Below, piece by piece: positions 1 to 7,147 of a stretch of 13,024 nt of DNA. The first letter of the stretch is position 1, and the number at the start of each line of letters is the position of its first letter. A program made the position numbers and the translations under genes. A model generated the notes under the pieces. That model did not search any database and was not told where the DNA came from. It worked only from the letters and a program-made list of their open reading frames with translations. This stretch comes from Leptofilum sp050292445 (GTDB lineage: Bacteria; Chloroflexota; Anaerolineae; Promineifilales; Promineifilaceae), in contig JBNKLQ010000180.1 in NCBI GenBank assembly GCA_050292445.1, positions 1-13,024 of the forward strand, given 5' to 3'.

Positions 1-1
1 C

Positions 2-340
2 AATGCGCCGGTCATTGCTGGCCGCGCCGGGGATCGGCTGACCAAAGGGTTGCAAGAAATTATCGAGCGACGCAATTTGCCCTATGTGGCCTACAATCAA
101 GGTTCGATTGTGCATTTGGAAACGGCCGGTACGATGCTGCTCGATTTCAAGAACCCGATCCGGCTGCTCAAACAGTTAAAACCGCGCAAGCACATGATGG
201 AAGAAATGGGCGCGGCTTACATGGCCAACGGCATCATCTCGCTGGCCGGGAGCCGCCTGTACACCAGCATGGCCGATACCGATGAGATCATCGACGAGGC
301 ATTGGATCGGTTTGATACCGTGCTGGGCAGCGTGGAATAA
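2..340 (+). CDS. Class III aminotransferase, glutamate-1-semialdehyde aminomutase-like, C-terminal part
   Basis: This is the last 112 codons of a gene that begins upstream of the window; the frame is open from base 2 to the TAA at 338-340. The visible part resembles the small C-terminal domain of PLP-dependent class III aminotransferases of the glutamate-1-semialdehyde 2,1-aminomutase (HemL-like) type. It shows RAGDRLTKGLQEIIERR, then PYVAYNQGSIVHLE, and a typical ending with SRLYTSMADTDEIIDEALDRF. The catalytic lysine and PLP site would lie upstream and cannot be checked. Many proteins of this fold are not true HemL but act on amino sugars, amino alcohols or other amines. An MFS transporter and a sugar kinase follow on the same strand, which argues for a catabolic paralogue rather than a heme biosynthesis enzyme; that is inference. 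Confidence 0.8.
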   Translation, partial: NAPVIAGRAGDRLTKGLQEIIERRNLPYVAYNQGSIVHLETAGTMLLDFKNPIRLLKQLKPRKHMMEEMGAAYMANGIISLAGSRLYTSMADTDEIIDEALDRFDTVLGSVE

Positions 341-422
341 AAAGACAACGTTCGTGTGCTCGGGCCGTCTCTCAGTCCCAAAGGGCTGCTCTCCAGACCG
401 TGCCCGTTAGTGGTGGCTTGAA

Positions 423-1661
423 ATGGTAGAAACGCAAACGAAACCCATCGAGACGACAAAACAATCATTCCAACTGTATCCCTACCGCTGGGTGGTGCTG
501 GCCGTTTTCATGTTCATCAACCTCACCATCCAGATGTTGTGGATCACCTACGCGCCAATTACGGGAACGGCCGCACAGTTTTACGGCGTCACGGACCTGC
601 AAATCGGCTTCCTGGCGATGTCCTTCATGATCGCCTTCATCCCGCTTTCCATCCCGGTATCTTGGGTGATCGATTCCTACGGTTTTCGTCTGGCGGTGAG
701 CATCGGCGCGGTGATGATGGGCCTGTTTGGTTTGCTGCGCGGTCTGGCCGGGGCCAATTACGGTTGGGTGCTGGCGGCGACGATAGGCATTGCTGCGGCT
801 CAGCCGTTTTTGCTCAACGCCTGGACCAAAGTGCCTGCCAACTGGTTTGCCATTGAAGAACGGGCAACGGCCGTTGGCCTCATCACCTTAGCCAATCTCG
901 TCGGTACGGCGCTGGGCATGGTCCTCACCCCGGTTTTGGTCGAAGGTGGCATGTCTATTCCCAACGTACAGTTGATTTACGGCGGACTGGCGGCATTTTC
1001 GGCCGTTTTGTTTGTCGCTCTGGCACGAGAAACGCCACCCACACCACCCTGCCCGCCCGGCCAGGAAGTGCGCGCCCTGATGCTGGATGGCTTGAAGCAC
1101 GCCTTCACAGTCAAACGGTTCTGGTTCTATCTGCTGGTTTATTTCATCGGCCTGGGCACGTTTAACGGCATCACTACCTGGGTGGAAAGCATCATCCGGC
1201 CGCGCGGCTTTACGCCAACCGATGCCGGAACACTGGGGGCCGTGATGTTGGTCGGCGGCGTGCTGGGCGCGGTAGCCATTCCGCCATTCTCCGACCGGCA
1301 GCACAAGCGGCAGCGCTACATCATGTTGGGCGTTGTTTTGTCCATTCCTGGCTTGATTGGCCTGACCTTTGCTACCAGTTTTTGGCTCCTGCTTGTTTCC
1401 GCCTTTGTCCTGGGTTTTTTCCTGATCAGCACCGCGCCCATCGGCATGCAGTATGCTTCCGAAGTGACCCAGCCAACACCGGAAGGCACGTCCAACGGGC
1501 TGATTCAGCTTGTGGGCCAGGCTTCGGTGGTGTTTGTCTACATCATGGCCGCGCTGAAAACGCCGGACGGCTCGTTTACACCTGCGCTTTTGCTGGCGCT
1601 GGGCTTGCTGCTGGTCAGCGTTTTGGTTGTAACCCAAATGAAGGATCCAGAGTACGCTTAG
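423..1661 (+). CDS. MFS transporter, FLVCR-like family
   Basis: A 412-residue integral membrane protein of the major facilitator superfamily, with about 12 hydrophobic segments by eye. The N-terminal half carries features I associate with the FLVCR group (eukaryotic members carry heme or choline): LWITYAPITGTAAQFYGV in the first loop, then IPVSWVIDSYGFRLAV, then QPFLLNAWTKVPANWF followed by EERATAVGL. The central loop near residues 200-220 is proline-rich, and the second half begins near FWFYLLVYFIGLG. The substrate of bacterial members is not known to me. The ATG at 423 has a poor ribosome binding site, but no better start places the first membrane segment correctly. The gene is 82 bases after the aminotransferase and 25 bases before the kinase, so it is probably the uptake or export step of that operon. 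One ACGGCCGT copy (867) encodes the Thr-Ala-Val of ATAVGL. Confidence 0.88.
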   Translation: MVETQTKPIETTKQSFQLYPYRWVVLAVFMFINLTIQMLWITYAPITGTAAQFYGVTDLQIGFLAMSFMIAFIPLSIPVSWVIDSYGFRLAVSIGAVMMGLFGLLRGLAGANYGWVLAATIGIAAAQPFLLNAWTKVPANWFAIEERATAVGLITLANLVGTALGMVLTPVLVEGGMSIPNVQLIYGGLAAFSAVLFVALARETPPTPPCPPGQEVRALMLDGLKHAFTVKRFWFYLLVYFIGLGTFNGITTWVESIIRPRGFTPTDAGTLGAVMLVGGVLGAVAIPPFSDRQHKRQRYIMLGVVLSIPGLIGLTFATSFWLLLVSAFVLGFFLISTAPIGMQYASEVTQPTPEGTSNGLIQLVGQASVVFVYIMAALKTPDGSFTPALLLALGLLLVSVLVVTQMKDPEYA

Positions 1662-1686
1662 ATTGGACCAATCTGACGCTCGCACG

Positions 1687-3261
1687 ATGACTCACGAAAC
1701 TGTTTTTCTGGCTGTTGATTTAGGCACGTCGGGCATGAAAGTGGCCCTGATTACGCTGCAAGGGCAGGTTTTGGGCTGGGAAGCGGAACCGGTACAGCTC
1801 TACCTGACGCCAGATGGCGGGGCGGAACAATCGCCGGAGGAATGGTGGCAAGCATTTTTGAGCGCAGCAGGGCGGCTGCTGGCCCGAAATCTAGTTCCGG
1901 CCGGCGACGTCCGGGCCGTTTCCTGTTCGACTCAGGGTGAGGGCACAATTGCGGTGGATGAAAACGGCCGTTCCCTCACCAACTGCATTCTCTGGATGGA
2001 CATGCGCGGCGCTCCCTACCTGCACCAGCAGTTCAAAGGGCTGGTCAACCTGGACAACATGAGCCTGGCCAAAATCCTGCGCTGGGTCCGCCTGACCGGC
2101 GGGATGCCCTCGTCAACGGGCAAAGACCCGGCCGGGCACATGCTGCTCATCCGTGACCGTTTCCCCGATATTTATGCCCGCACCTACAAATTTTTGAACG
2201 TCCTGGACTATTTGAATCTGCGCCTGACCGGACGGTTCACAGCCACCTTTGATTCCATCCTCACCTCGTGGGTGACAGACAACCGTGACCCGGATGCGAT
2301 TCGGTATGACGCCGGGTTGGTGCGCGATTGTGGGATTGACGCCGATAAGCTGCCGGAGATTGTGCCCTGCACGGCCGTTCTCGGTCCCCTCAAAACCGAT
2401 GTCGCCACCCAACTGGGGCTGTCGCAGGATGTGCAGGTCGTTGCCGGGGCCATCGACAACACGGCAGCGGCCATCGGCTCTGGTGCGGTTGAAGATTATG
2501 CCACCCATTTGTACATCGGCACGTCGTCGTGGATGTCAGCGCATGTACCTTTTAAGAAGACGGATGTGTTTGCCAGTTTAGCGTCGGTGCCTTGTGCGGT
2601 AAACGGCCGTTACCTGCTCACCGCCCTCCAAGCTACCGCTGGCGGCAACCTGACCTTCCTGCGCGACAACATCCTCTACCACCAAGACGAACTGCTGCAG
2701 GAAGCCGACGTGCCCGACATTTTCAAGGTGCTGGACCAAATCGCCGACCGCACCCCGGCCGGGGCCAACGGCGTCATCTATACACCCTGGATTTGGGGCG
2801 AACGTGCCCCGGTCGATGACCGCAATTTGCGCGCCGGACTGTACAATCTGTCCCTACACAACACGCGCGAAGACATCATTCGCGCTTTCCTGGAAGGAAT
2901 AGCTTTGAACACCCGCTGGCTTCTCAAACCGGTGACCAAATTCCTGGGCCGCCCTGTGTCGGCAATCAACATCGTTGGCGGCGGGGCACAGTCAGACGTC
3001 TGGTGCCAGATTTTTGCCGACGTGCTGGATACGCAGATTCGCCAGGTACAAGACCCGATTTATGCCAATGCGCGGGGAGCGGCTTGGATTGCCGCCGTCG
3101 GCCTGGGCGAGATAACATTTGCCGATGTGCCCCAATTTGTGACCTTTAACCGCCAGTACAATCCCAATCCGGCCCATCGCAGCCTGTACGATGAGCGATT
3201 TGCCGTTTTCCAGAAGATTTATCGGCAGATGAAAGGGATCTACAAGTGGCTAAACGAGTAG
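1687..3261 (+). CDS. FGGY-family carbohydrate kinase, xylulokinase-like
   Basis: A 524-residue ATP-dependent sugar kinase of normal family length. The N-terminal phosphate loop FLAVDLGTSGMKVALI (residues 7-22) opens the first FGGY domain. GAIDNTAAAIGSG (about 254-266) holds the likely catalytic Asp257 at the domain boundary. LYIGTSSWMS (about 275-284) and a C-terminal GGGAQSDVW form the rest of the ATP site. Overall it looks closest to the xylulokinase branch, but FGGY specificity cannot be read reliably from sequence and no isomerase gene is visible, so no symbol is given. I chose the ATG at 1687, just before the conserved N-terminus; an in-frame TTG at 1663 would add eight unlikely residues. 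The short gap after the transporter suggests co-transcription and a role in phosphorylating an imported substrate. Three ACGGCCGT copies lie inside (1964, 2371, 2603). Confidence 0.87.
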   Translation: MTHETVFLAVDLGTSGMKVALITLQGQVLGWEAEPVQLYLTPDGGAEQSPEEWWQAFLSAAGRLLARNLVPAGDVRAVSCSTQGEGTIAVDENGRSLTNCILWMDMRGAPYLHQQFKGLVNLDNMSLAKILRWVRLTGGMPSSTGKDPAGHMLLIRDRFPDIYARTYKFLNVLDYLNLRLTGRFTATFDSILTSWVTDNRDPDAIRYDAGLVRDCGIDADKLPEIVPCTAVLGPLKTDVATQLGLSQDVQVVAGAIDNTAAAIGSGAVEDYATHLYIGTSSWMSAHVPFKKTDVFASLASVPCAVNGRYLLTALQATAGGNLTFLRDNILYHQDELLQEADVPDIFKVLDQIADRTPAGANGVIYTPWIWGERAPVDDRNLRAGLYNLSLHNTREDIIRAFLEGIALNTRWLLKPVTKFLGRPVSAINIVGGGAQSDVWCQIFADVLDTQIRQVQDPIYANARGAAWIAAVGLGEITFADVPQFVTFNRQYNPNPAHRSLYDERFAVFQKIYRQMKGIYKWLNE

Positions 3262-3271
3262 AAGCCTAACT

Positions 3272-3334
3272 GTAGATTTGGAATACAGGAAACGGCCGTT
3301 TTTACTTCACGAATCTCCAATCACAGAAATCTAC
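3272..3334. repeat. Inverted repeat between convergent genes, enclosing one palindrome copy
   Basis: GTAGATTT (3272-3279) is repeated inverted as AAATCTAC (3327-3334), with a nested TTGGA/TCCAA pair (3278-3282, 3316-3320). One AACGGCCGTT copy followed by T residues (3291-3303) sits in the middle. The sequence fills the gap between the convergent kinase and PA14 genes, so it may end transcription in both directions. The long spacer makes this weak as a terminator; the pairing itself is directly visible. Confidence 0.35.
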
Positions 3335-4869
3335 TCATTCAAAACAGGCAGGTTCGCCAGCGGCGCATTAGCATTCAGGTAACGGCCGCTGGACCAGCCC
3401 ACCGTGCCATCCGCCTCCCGCACCTTGATCCAAATGGTAAAGGCATCACGACCTAAAAGCGTCACGGTTTGCCCATTGGAGAGGTAGCCAACCGGGTCAC
3501 TGGCCAGACTGGGGCCAGAACGCACGGTCAGGTAAAGTGCGCCAGACATCGTGGCCGTGGTCGGCACGCCCTGCCCTGTTGGCTGCGAGGGTGTCGTCGG
3601 CGAAGCGGAGCCAGAAGAGCTTGAACTCCAGGTCAGGCGAGCTTCAGCTAAACCAGCGTACTCATAATATTCCATGCGAATTTCTACTGGACCACCGGGC
3701 AGCGAGATGGTGCCGTAAAATGGCTGCACGTTGTGAATCGTCCAGGCGTTGATAATTTGCTGGCCATTGACCCAGACACGCACACCATCGTCACTGTGGG
3801 CAGTGAAGGTATACTGCCCGGCGGGCAAATTCACCGTTTGCGTCCAGCGCACGGAAAAGTGATCGTTGTTGACCACGTTGGGGATGGGGGAGCTGGAACC
3901 CCAGACAAAGTTGATGGCACTGTCATCGCGCACGGCCACAGGGGAGCCAGCCAAATCCCGGTTGTTGAAATATTCACCGCGCCATTCGGAAATGGTGGTT
4001 GGTAGTGGAGATGCGGGCGGTGCAGCAGTTGAAATCTTGGACCAGGTGAGGACGGCAACGGCCGTTCCCCCATTCTCGTAAAATTCCATGATGACCGGCA
4101 CAGAGCCAGCAGCCACAGAAATATCGGCCGAGTAGGAGGTTGCCTGCTGCTCCCGCCACTGGTTGATCAGCAGCTGGCCATTCACCCACAGCCGAACACC
4201 ATCGTCGGCAGTGGCCGTAAAACGATAAACGCCAGCCTCTACCGGTACACTGGCCGTCCAGCGCACGGAGAACAAATCCACCGAAATGCCACTAACCGGC
4301 GAACCAGGCCAATTGTAATTAATTTGCCCCTCGTCCCGCACCACTGATGGATTTCCGGTTAATGTCGTGTTGTTAAAATATTCAGCGCGCCACAACGTTG
4401 AGGTGCCAGACACCAGCACCCAATCAAGGCGAGCCACAGCTTGACCCCCAGCTTCATAATACTCCACGCGAATATCATGGTTACCGCCGTTCAGATAAAC
4501 ATCGGCAGTGACGGTGTGGGCCTGGCTGTCATACCAAACGTCAATGGCAGGATTGTTATCCACGTAAACACGCATCCCGTCATCCATTGAGGCAATAAAA
4601 CGGTAGGTGCCGGGGGAGAAGTACAGATTTCGTGTCCACTCTGCCGAGAAGCTGTCGATATTAATGTTGGCATGGGGCGAACCATCGCCCCAATCATGAT
4701 CCAGGTTCGATTCTGATACGGTGACCACAGGACTACCAGACAGCGTCTGATTATTGTAATATTTGGCCGTCCAGTTGGTGTCGGCCAACACTTGTTGCGG
4801 GCTGGTAGTAAAGGTGAATACGGCCGTACCCAACAACACAAACAAAATGACGATACGTTTGATCGACAT
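3331..4869 (-). CDS. Secreted protein with three PA14-like domains and a C-terminal SH3b domain
   Basis: 512 residues. A signal peptide is clear: MSIKR, a hydrophobic core to about residue 20, and likely cleavage after VLA (29). Three homologous PA14-like modules follow (about 33-152, 159-278 and 295-415). Each has a W-x-A/G-x-Y-(Y/F)-NN opening, an S-x-x-W-T strand, a (D)DG(M/V)R-x-(Y/W)V core, a (V/M)E(Y/F)YE strand and a closing A-x-L-x-W. A Ser/Thr/Pro linker (416-440) leads to a bacterial SH3 domain (about 443-505) with LTVRSGPS and GWSSGRYL. PA14 domains often bind carbohydrate and SH3b domains often bind cell-wall or peptide ligands, so an adhesive surface role is likely; no catalytic domain is visible. 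The start at 4869 is set by AAGGAG at 4876-4881 and by the signal peptide; an upstream in-frame ATG at 4914 would spoil the signal. Confidence 0.85.
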   Translation of the reverse strand: MSIKRIVILFVLLGTAVFTFTTSPQQVLADTNWTAKYYNNQTLSGSPVVTVSESNLDHDWGDGSPHANINIDSFSAEWTRNLYFSPGTYRFIASMDDGMRVYVDNNPAIDVWYDSQAHTVTADVYLNGGNHDIRVEYYEAGGQAVARLDWVLVSGTSTLWRAEYFNNTTLTGNPSVVRDEGQINYNWPGSPVSGISVDLFSVRWTASVPVEAGVYRFTATADDGVRLWVNGQLLINQWREQQATSYSADISVAAGSVPVIMEFYENGGTAVAVLTWSKISTAAPPASPLPTTISEWRGEYFNNRDLAGSPVAVRDDSAINFVWGSSSPIPNVVNNDHFSVRWTQTVNLPAGQYTFTAHSDDGVRVWVNGQQIINAWTIHNVQPFYGTISLPGGPVEIRMEYYEYAGLAEARLTWSSSSSGSASPTTPSQPTGQGVPTTATMSGALYLTVRSGPSLASDPVGYLSNGQTVTLLGRDAFTIWIKVREADGTVGWSSGRYLNANAPLANLPVLNE

Positions 4870-4875
4870 CTTTTT

Positions 4876-4881
4876 CTCCTT
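4876..4881 (-). promoter_or_regulatory. Ribosome binding site fixing the PA14 protein start
   Basis: AAGGAG on the minus strand, six bases before the ATG at 4869. The upstream in-frame ATG at 4914 has no such site, so the shorter protein with an intact signal peptide is preferred. Confidence 0.75.
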
Positions 4882-4887
4882 TGTATG

Positions 4888-4964
4888 AGAGGCGGAGGTT
4901 GCGCCTGATTTCACTGGAAGATAGATAGTTGTTATGTGGGGAAAATCAGACGCAGAGCGCCTCT
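4888..4964 (-). promoter_or_regulatory. Nested stem-loop in the leader of the PA14 gene
   Basis: In the minus-strand RNA, AGAGGCG (4964-4958) pairs perfectly with CGCCTCT (4894-4888). Inside it, GCGTCTGATTT (4953-4943) pairs with AAATCAGGCGC (4911-4901) over 11 pairs, including one G-U that is allowed only in the minus-strand transcript. The structure ends seven bases before the ribosome binding site. This suggests a structured 5' leader, perhaps controlling translation or mRNA stability. I do not recognise it as a known riboswitch class, and no convincing promoter was found upstream. Confidence 0.45.
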
Positions 4965-5052
4965 AACACGTTTAAATGAAAATTTGCGGAACTCGCAAGA
5001 TACGACTATAGCGTACTGGTAGAAACCTGGAATTTCAAGCAGGAACCGGGGG

Positions 5053-5071
5053 ATCGTCAGGCAATCGTCAG
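5053..5071. repeat. Direct repeat ATCGTCAG with 11-base period
   Basis: ATCGTCAG occurs at 5053-5060 and again at 5064-5071. Two half-sites one helical turn apart are typical of response-regulator binding, but two copies could be chance. The pair lies between the end of cofE and the leader of the PA14 gene, about 185 bases before the PA14 start. Confidence 0.2.
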
Positions 5072-5099
5072 CTTTCTTATTCGGTTTTCATGCGAAGCA

Positions 5100-5864
5100 C
5101 TAACGATACAAGTCCATCTCTTTTGGCCGGACCAGATCGGTGGCTTTGCCCTCGATTGTTGGCAGATGCAGACCGCGTACCAGTACGACCGGCATCCCTT
5201 CGGCGGCCTGCCCCATGAGTAAGCCCGCCGCTGCAGCAATCTCGTCCGCCACGCCGATGTCAGTGTGTTGCAATTGGTAGCCGTACAAATCTGACTCACC
5301 GCGCCGGTCCCACAAAGCAGGGATGCCAGCCACGCCAATAGCCACCCCCACTGTGCCAATGCGAAACGGCCGTCCATGACTATCCGTAATCACCACCCCC
5401 ACCTGTACACCAAGTCGGGCCGCAATCTCATCCCGCAGCTTGGCAGCTGAGGCGTCCGGATCAAGTGGCAGCAGCAGTACGGTTTCATCGCCGCCGCTTT
5501 GAGCCACGTTGGAGCGGTCGATGCCTGCATTGGCGCTGGTAAACCCCAGCCGATGGCGCACAATCAGCACTCCCTGGCGCATTCGGGAAATTTCTTCGCT
5601 TTCTTGCAAGATCAGCTCCACCATACGCGGGTCTTTGTCAGTTTGCGCAGCCACTTCGCTGGCGCGTTTGCCTGGCTGCACGTCAGCCAAGCGCACCAGT
5701 CGCCCTTCCGCCTTGGAGACAATTTTTTGGGCAATGGCCAGCACGTCACCATCAGCCAGCCCGATCTTGGCCTCGGCCAAGGCATGCAAGATTATCTCAG
5801 CCAGATTGTCACCGGGTTGAACGTGAGGAATGTGGGGAACGGCGGTTAATGTTAATGCTGCCAT
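5100..5864 (-). CDS. cofE: Coenzyme F420:L-glutamate ligase
   Basis: 254 residues, about the length of stand-alone archaeal CofE rather than the longer FbiB fusion of mycobacteria. The family adds glutamate residues from GTP to F420-0 in the cytoplasm, building the poly-glutamate tail. Recognisable segments in order: PGDNLAEII near the start; GDVLAIAQKIVSKAEGR (about 39-55); TDKDPRMVELILQES with a following ISR (about 75-93); GFTSANAGIDRSNV; VVITDSHGRPFRIGTVGVAIG; and GESDLYGYQLQHTDIGVADE, then an AAAAGLLMGQ segment. The ATG at 5864 lies five bases after the stop of npdG, with a weak ribosome binding site, so translational coupling to npdG is likely. The gene appears fully intact, unlike npdG before it. 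Its palindrome copy (5366) is the only coding copy read in the Gly-Arg-Pro frame. Confidence 0.92.
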   Translation of the reverse strand: MAALTLTAVPHIPHVQPGDNLAEIILHALAEAKIGLADGDVLAIAQKIVSKAEGRLVRLADVQPGKRASEVAAQTDKDPRMVELILQESEEISRMRQGVLIVRHRLGFTSANAGIDRSNVAQSGGDETVLLLPLDPDASAAKLRDEIAARLGVQVGVVITDSHGRPFRIGTVGVAIGVAGIPALWDRRGESDLYGYQLQHTDIGVADEIAAAAGLLMGQAAEGMPVVLVRGLHLPTIEGKATDLVRPKEMDLYR

Positions 5865-5869
5865 GCCAG

Positions 5870-6519
5870 TTAGGACAACCCCGTAATGCGGAGGCCCGCG
5901 CTTTTGACTTTGTGGATAACGTTGATGGCGATGAGAACGGCCGTAAGTTCCTCCACCGCCCGAGCATTTTGCAGCGCCCCGACATTGACACCGCGCAGTC
6001 CAGCATCTTCACACAGTTGCAGCACCACTGCTTTGTCAGCCTTCTTGTCGCCACAAACCAGCACGTCGCAATCCAGCTTATGTTCCAAATCCAGCAAATG
6101 GTGCGCTCCGATATTCTGGAACGCAGCCACCACCCGCGTGGCTTCACCCAACTGATTTTGCGCTTCCTCGGCAGCAGACAAGCCGCTTTCCAGCCGATGC
6201 ACCCGCGCTGCCTTTTCCCCCGTTGGCGCGACTACCGTCACCAACAGCTTGTCCGTCAGTGCCGCTTTCACGCTGTCCAGCGTGCCTGCCTGTGCCCAAT
6301 AGGGCACGGAAAGCACCACCAATTCTGCCTGCTGCGCGGCACTCAAGTTGTCTGTGCCGCTAATGTTGCCTTCCGGTAATCGTTCTCGCATGGAAACGGC
6401 CGCTTGCGCCCCTTCTCTTGTTTGCGCGACCCGATAATAATTTCATGTCCGGCCGCTGCCCAACGATAGCCTCAACCAAAGCCCTCATTCCCTGTACCAC
6501 CTAAAATTGCAATCTTCAA
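5870..6519 (-). pseudogene. npdG: NADPH-dependent F420 reductase, disrupted by a stop and a frameshift
   Basis: The family transfers hydride between F420 and NADP. Reading on the minus strand from TTG at 6519 gives MKIAILGGTGNEGFG, the NADP-binding Rossmann loop, then a TGA stop at 6474-6472. The same frame continues as GYRWAAAGHEIIIGSRKQEK, which is clearly the family sequence. The frame is then lost at a run of four G (forward 6409-6412). It resumes in another frame as AQAAVSMRERL and runs intact to TAA at 5870, with LVVLSVPYWA, a VHRLESGLSAAEE segment, VVAAFQNIGAHHL, DCDVLVCGDKKADK and ITGLS. Removing two G would restore the frame. GGAG (6530-6527) seven bases before TTG supports that start. 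Starting instead at the ATG at 6391 would give 173 residues lacking the NADP loop. The lesions are real, or they are assembly errors; the rest of the gene is well conserved, so decay is recent or the read is wrong. Confidence 0.85.
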
Positions 6520-6539
6520 TGTTCATCTCCTGATAAATG

Positions 6540-7004
6540 TCATTTATTCAAATAATGTGGCAGCCACTTCTCCTGCGGCTGCATATTTTCTTCATGTAAG
6601 GTGCTGACTTTAACCCACTGTGGATTGGTTGCCGATTCGTCATCGACCAGTTCGGCGGGAAGTAGATCAAAACTGAGCGGCGTGCAGTTGTAATAAAACA
6701 GCAGACCGTGCCAGGCGTCACCGGTGGGATCGTAGTAGAAAAAATCTTCTTGAAAGTGTGCCAGCGAGCCAACAGCAACCTGAATGCCAGCTTCTTCTTT
6801 CAGTTCTCTTTGCAAAGCAGTGGCATTGTTTTCCCACGGTTCAATGCCGCCGCCTGGGAGACAGTAACGGCCGTTTTCCCCCACCGTCGTCATTAACAAA
6901 ATCGTATCCCCACGCCTCACAATCCCATACGCTCCAGGCCTATGAGATAATTTCTCTTTGGGAACCAAAACCTCCCCACCCAACCAACATCGACAAGCAA
7001 TCAT
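6540..7004 (-). CDS. Nudix hydrolase
   Basis: 154 residues. The Nudix box is complete at residues 52-74: a GG-I-E-P-W-E start, then RELKEEAGI, matching G-x5-E-x7-R-E-U-x-E-E-x-G-U, with metal-binding Glu67, Glu70 and Glu71. These enzymes cleave nucleoside diphosphates linked to another group; the substrate cannot be read from sequence. YGIVRRGDTILLM before the box and YYDPTGDAWHGLLFYY after it form the usual flanking strands. AGGA about eight bases upstream supports the ATG at 7004. The stop lies 20 bases before the npdG start, so the gene is probably first in a Nudix-npdG-cofE operon. A role in F420 metabolism is suggested only by position. One ACGGCCGT copy encodes the Asn-Gly-Arg just before the box. 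Confidence 0.86.
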   Translation of the reverse strand: MIACRCWLGGEVLVPKEKLSHRPGAYGIVRRGDTILLMTTVGENGRYCLPGGGIEPWENNATALQRELKEEAGIQVAVGSLAHFQEDFFYYDPTGDAWHGLLFYYNCTPLSFDLLPAELVDDESATNPQWVKVSTLHEENMQPQEKWLPHYLNK

Positions 7005-7030
7005 ACAATCAATCCTAAATTTAAAAAGCG

Positions 7031-7142
7031 GAACACAGAGCTACACAGAGAAATCACAGAGTCACACAGAGGAAAGAAAAAAATCTGCGTAAATCTGCGT
7101 AATCTGCGGATAAATCTTATTCTTCTCTACGCTCTCTGTGGC
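7031..7142. repeat. Short repeat cluster with CACAGAG and AATCTGCG units
   Basis: This intergenic element lies between the start of the Nudix gene and the end of the aminohydrolase gene. CACAGAG occurs four times (starts 7034, 7044, 7055, 7065), spaced 10-11 bases. AATCTGCG follows three times (7082, 7092, 7101). An inverted CACAGAG closes the element (7134-7140, read CTCTGTG). The ends can therefore pair, giving a large hairpin on either strand. I see no coding potential and no spacer-repeat structure of a CRISPR. It lies upstream of the Nudix operon and could contain its promoter or the end of the previous transcript; neither is clear. Confidence 0.6.
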
Positions 7143-7147
7143 CAAAA

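Noticed and set aside
888..1685. Long open frame antisense to the MFS gene
   Set aside because: Its translation is Gln/Arg/His-rich without domain features; it mirrors codon bias of the real gene, which has clear transporter motifs.
5005..5010. TATAGT on the minus strand as a -10 for the PA14 gene
   Set aside because: The nearest -35-like word (TTGAAA) is 22 bases away, too far; kept only as a weak possibility.
5870..6391. A complete 173-residue reductase starting at the ATG at 6391
   Set aside because: It lacks the NADP-binding loop, and clear family sequence lies upstream in broken frames, so it is the tail of a disrupted gene.
6472..6474. TGA in npdG read as tryptophan or selenocysteine
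   Set aside because: TGA ends the LLM and Nudix genes as a normal stop, TGG is used for Trp, no selenocysteine element is visible after it, and a frameshift follows anyway.
7031..7110. CRISPR array
   Set aside because: Repeat units are 7-8 bases with 2-4 base gaps, with no 25-40 base repeats, no spacers and no cas genes.
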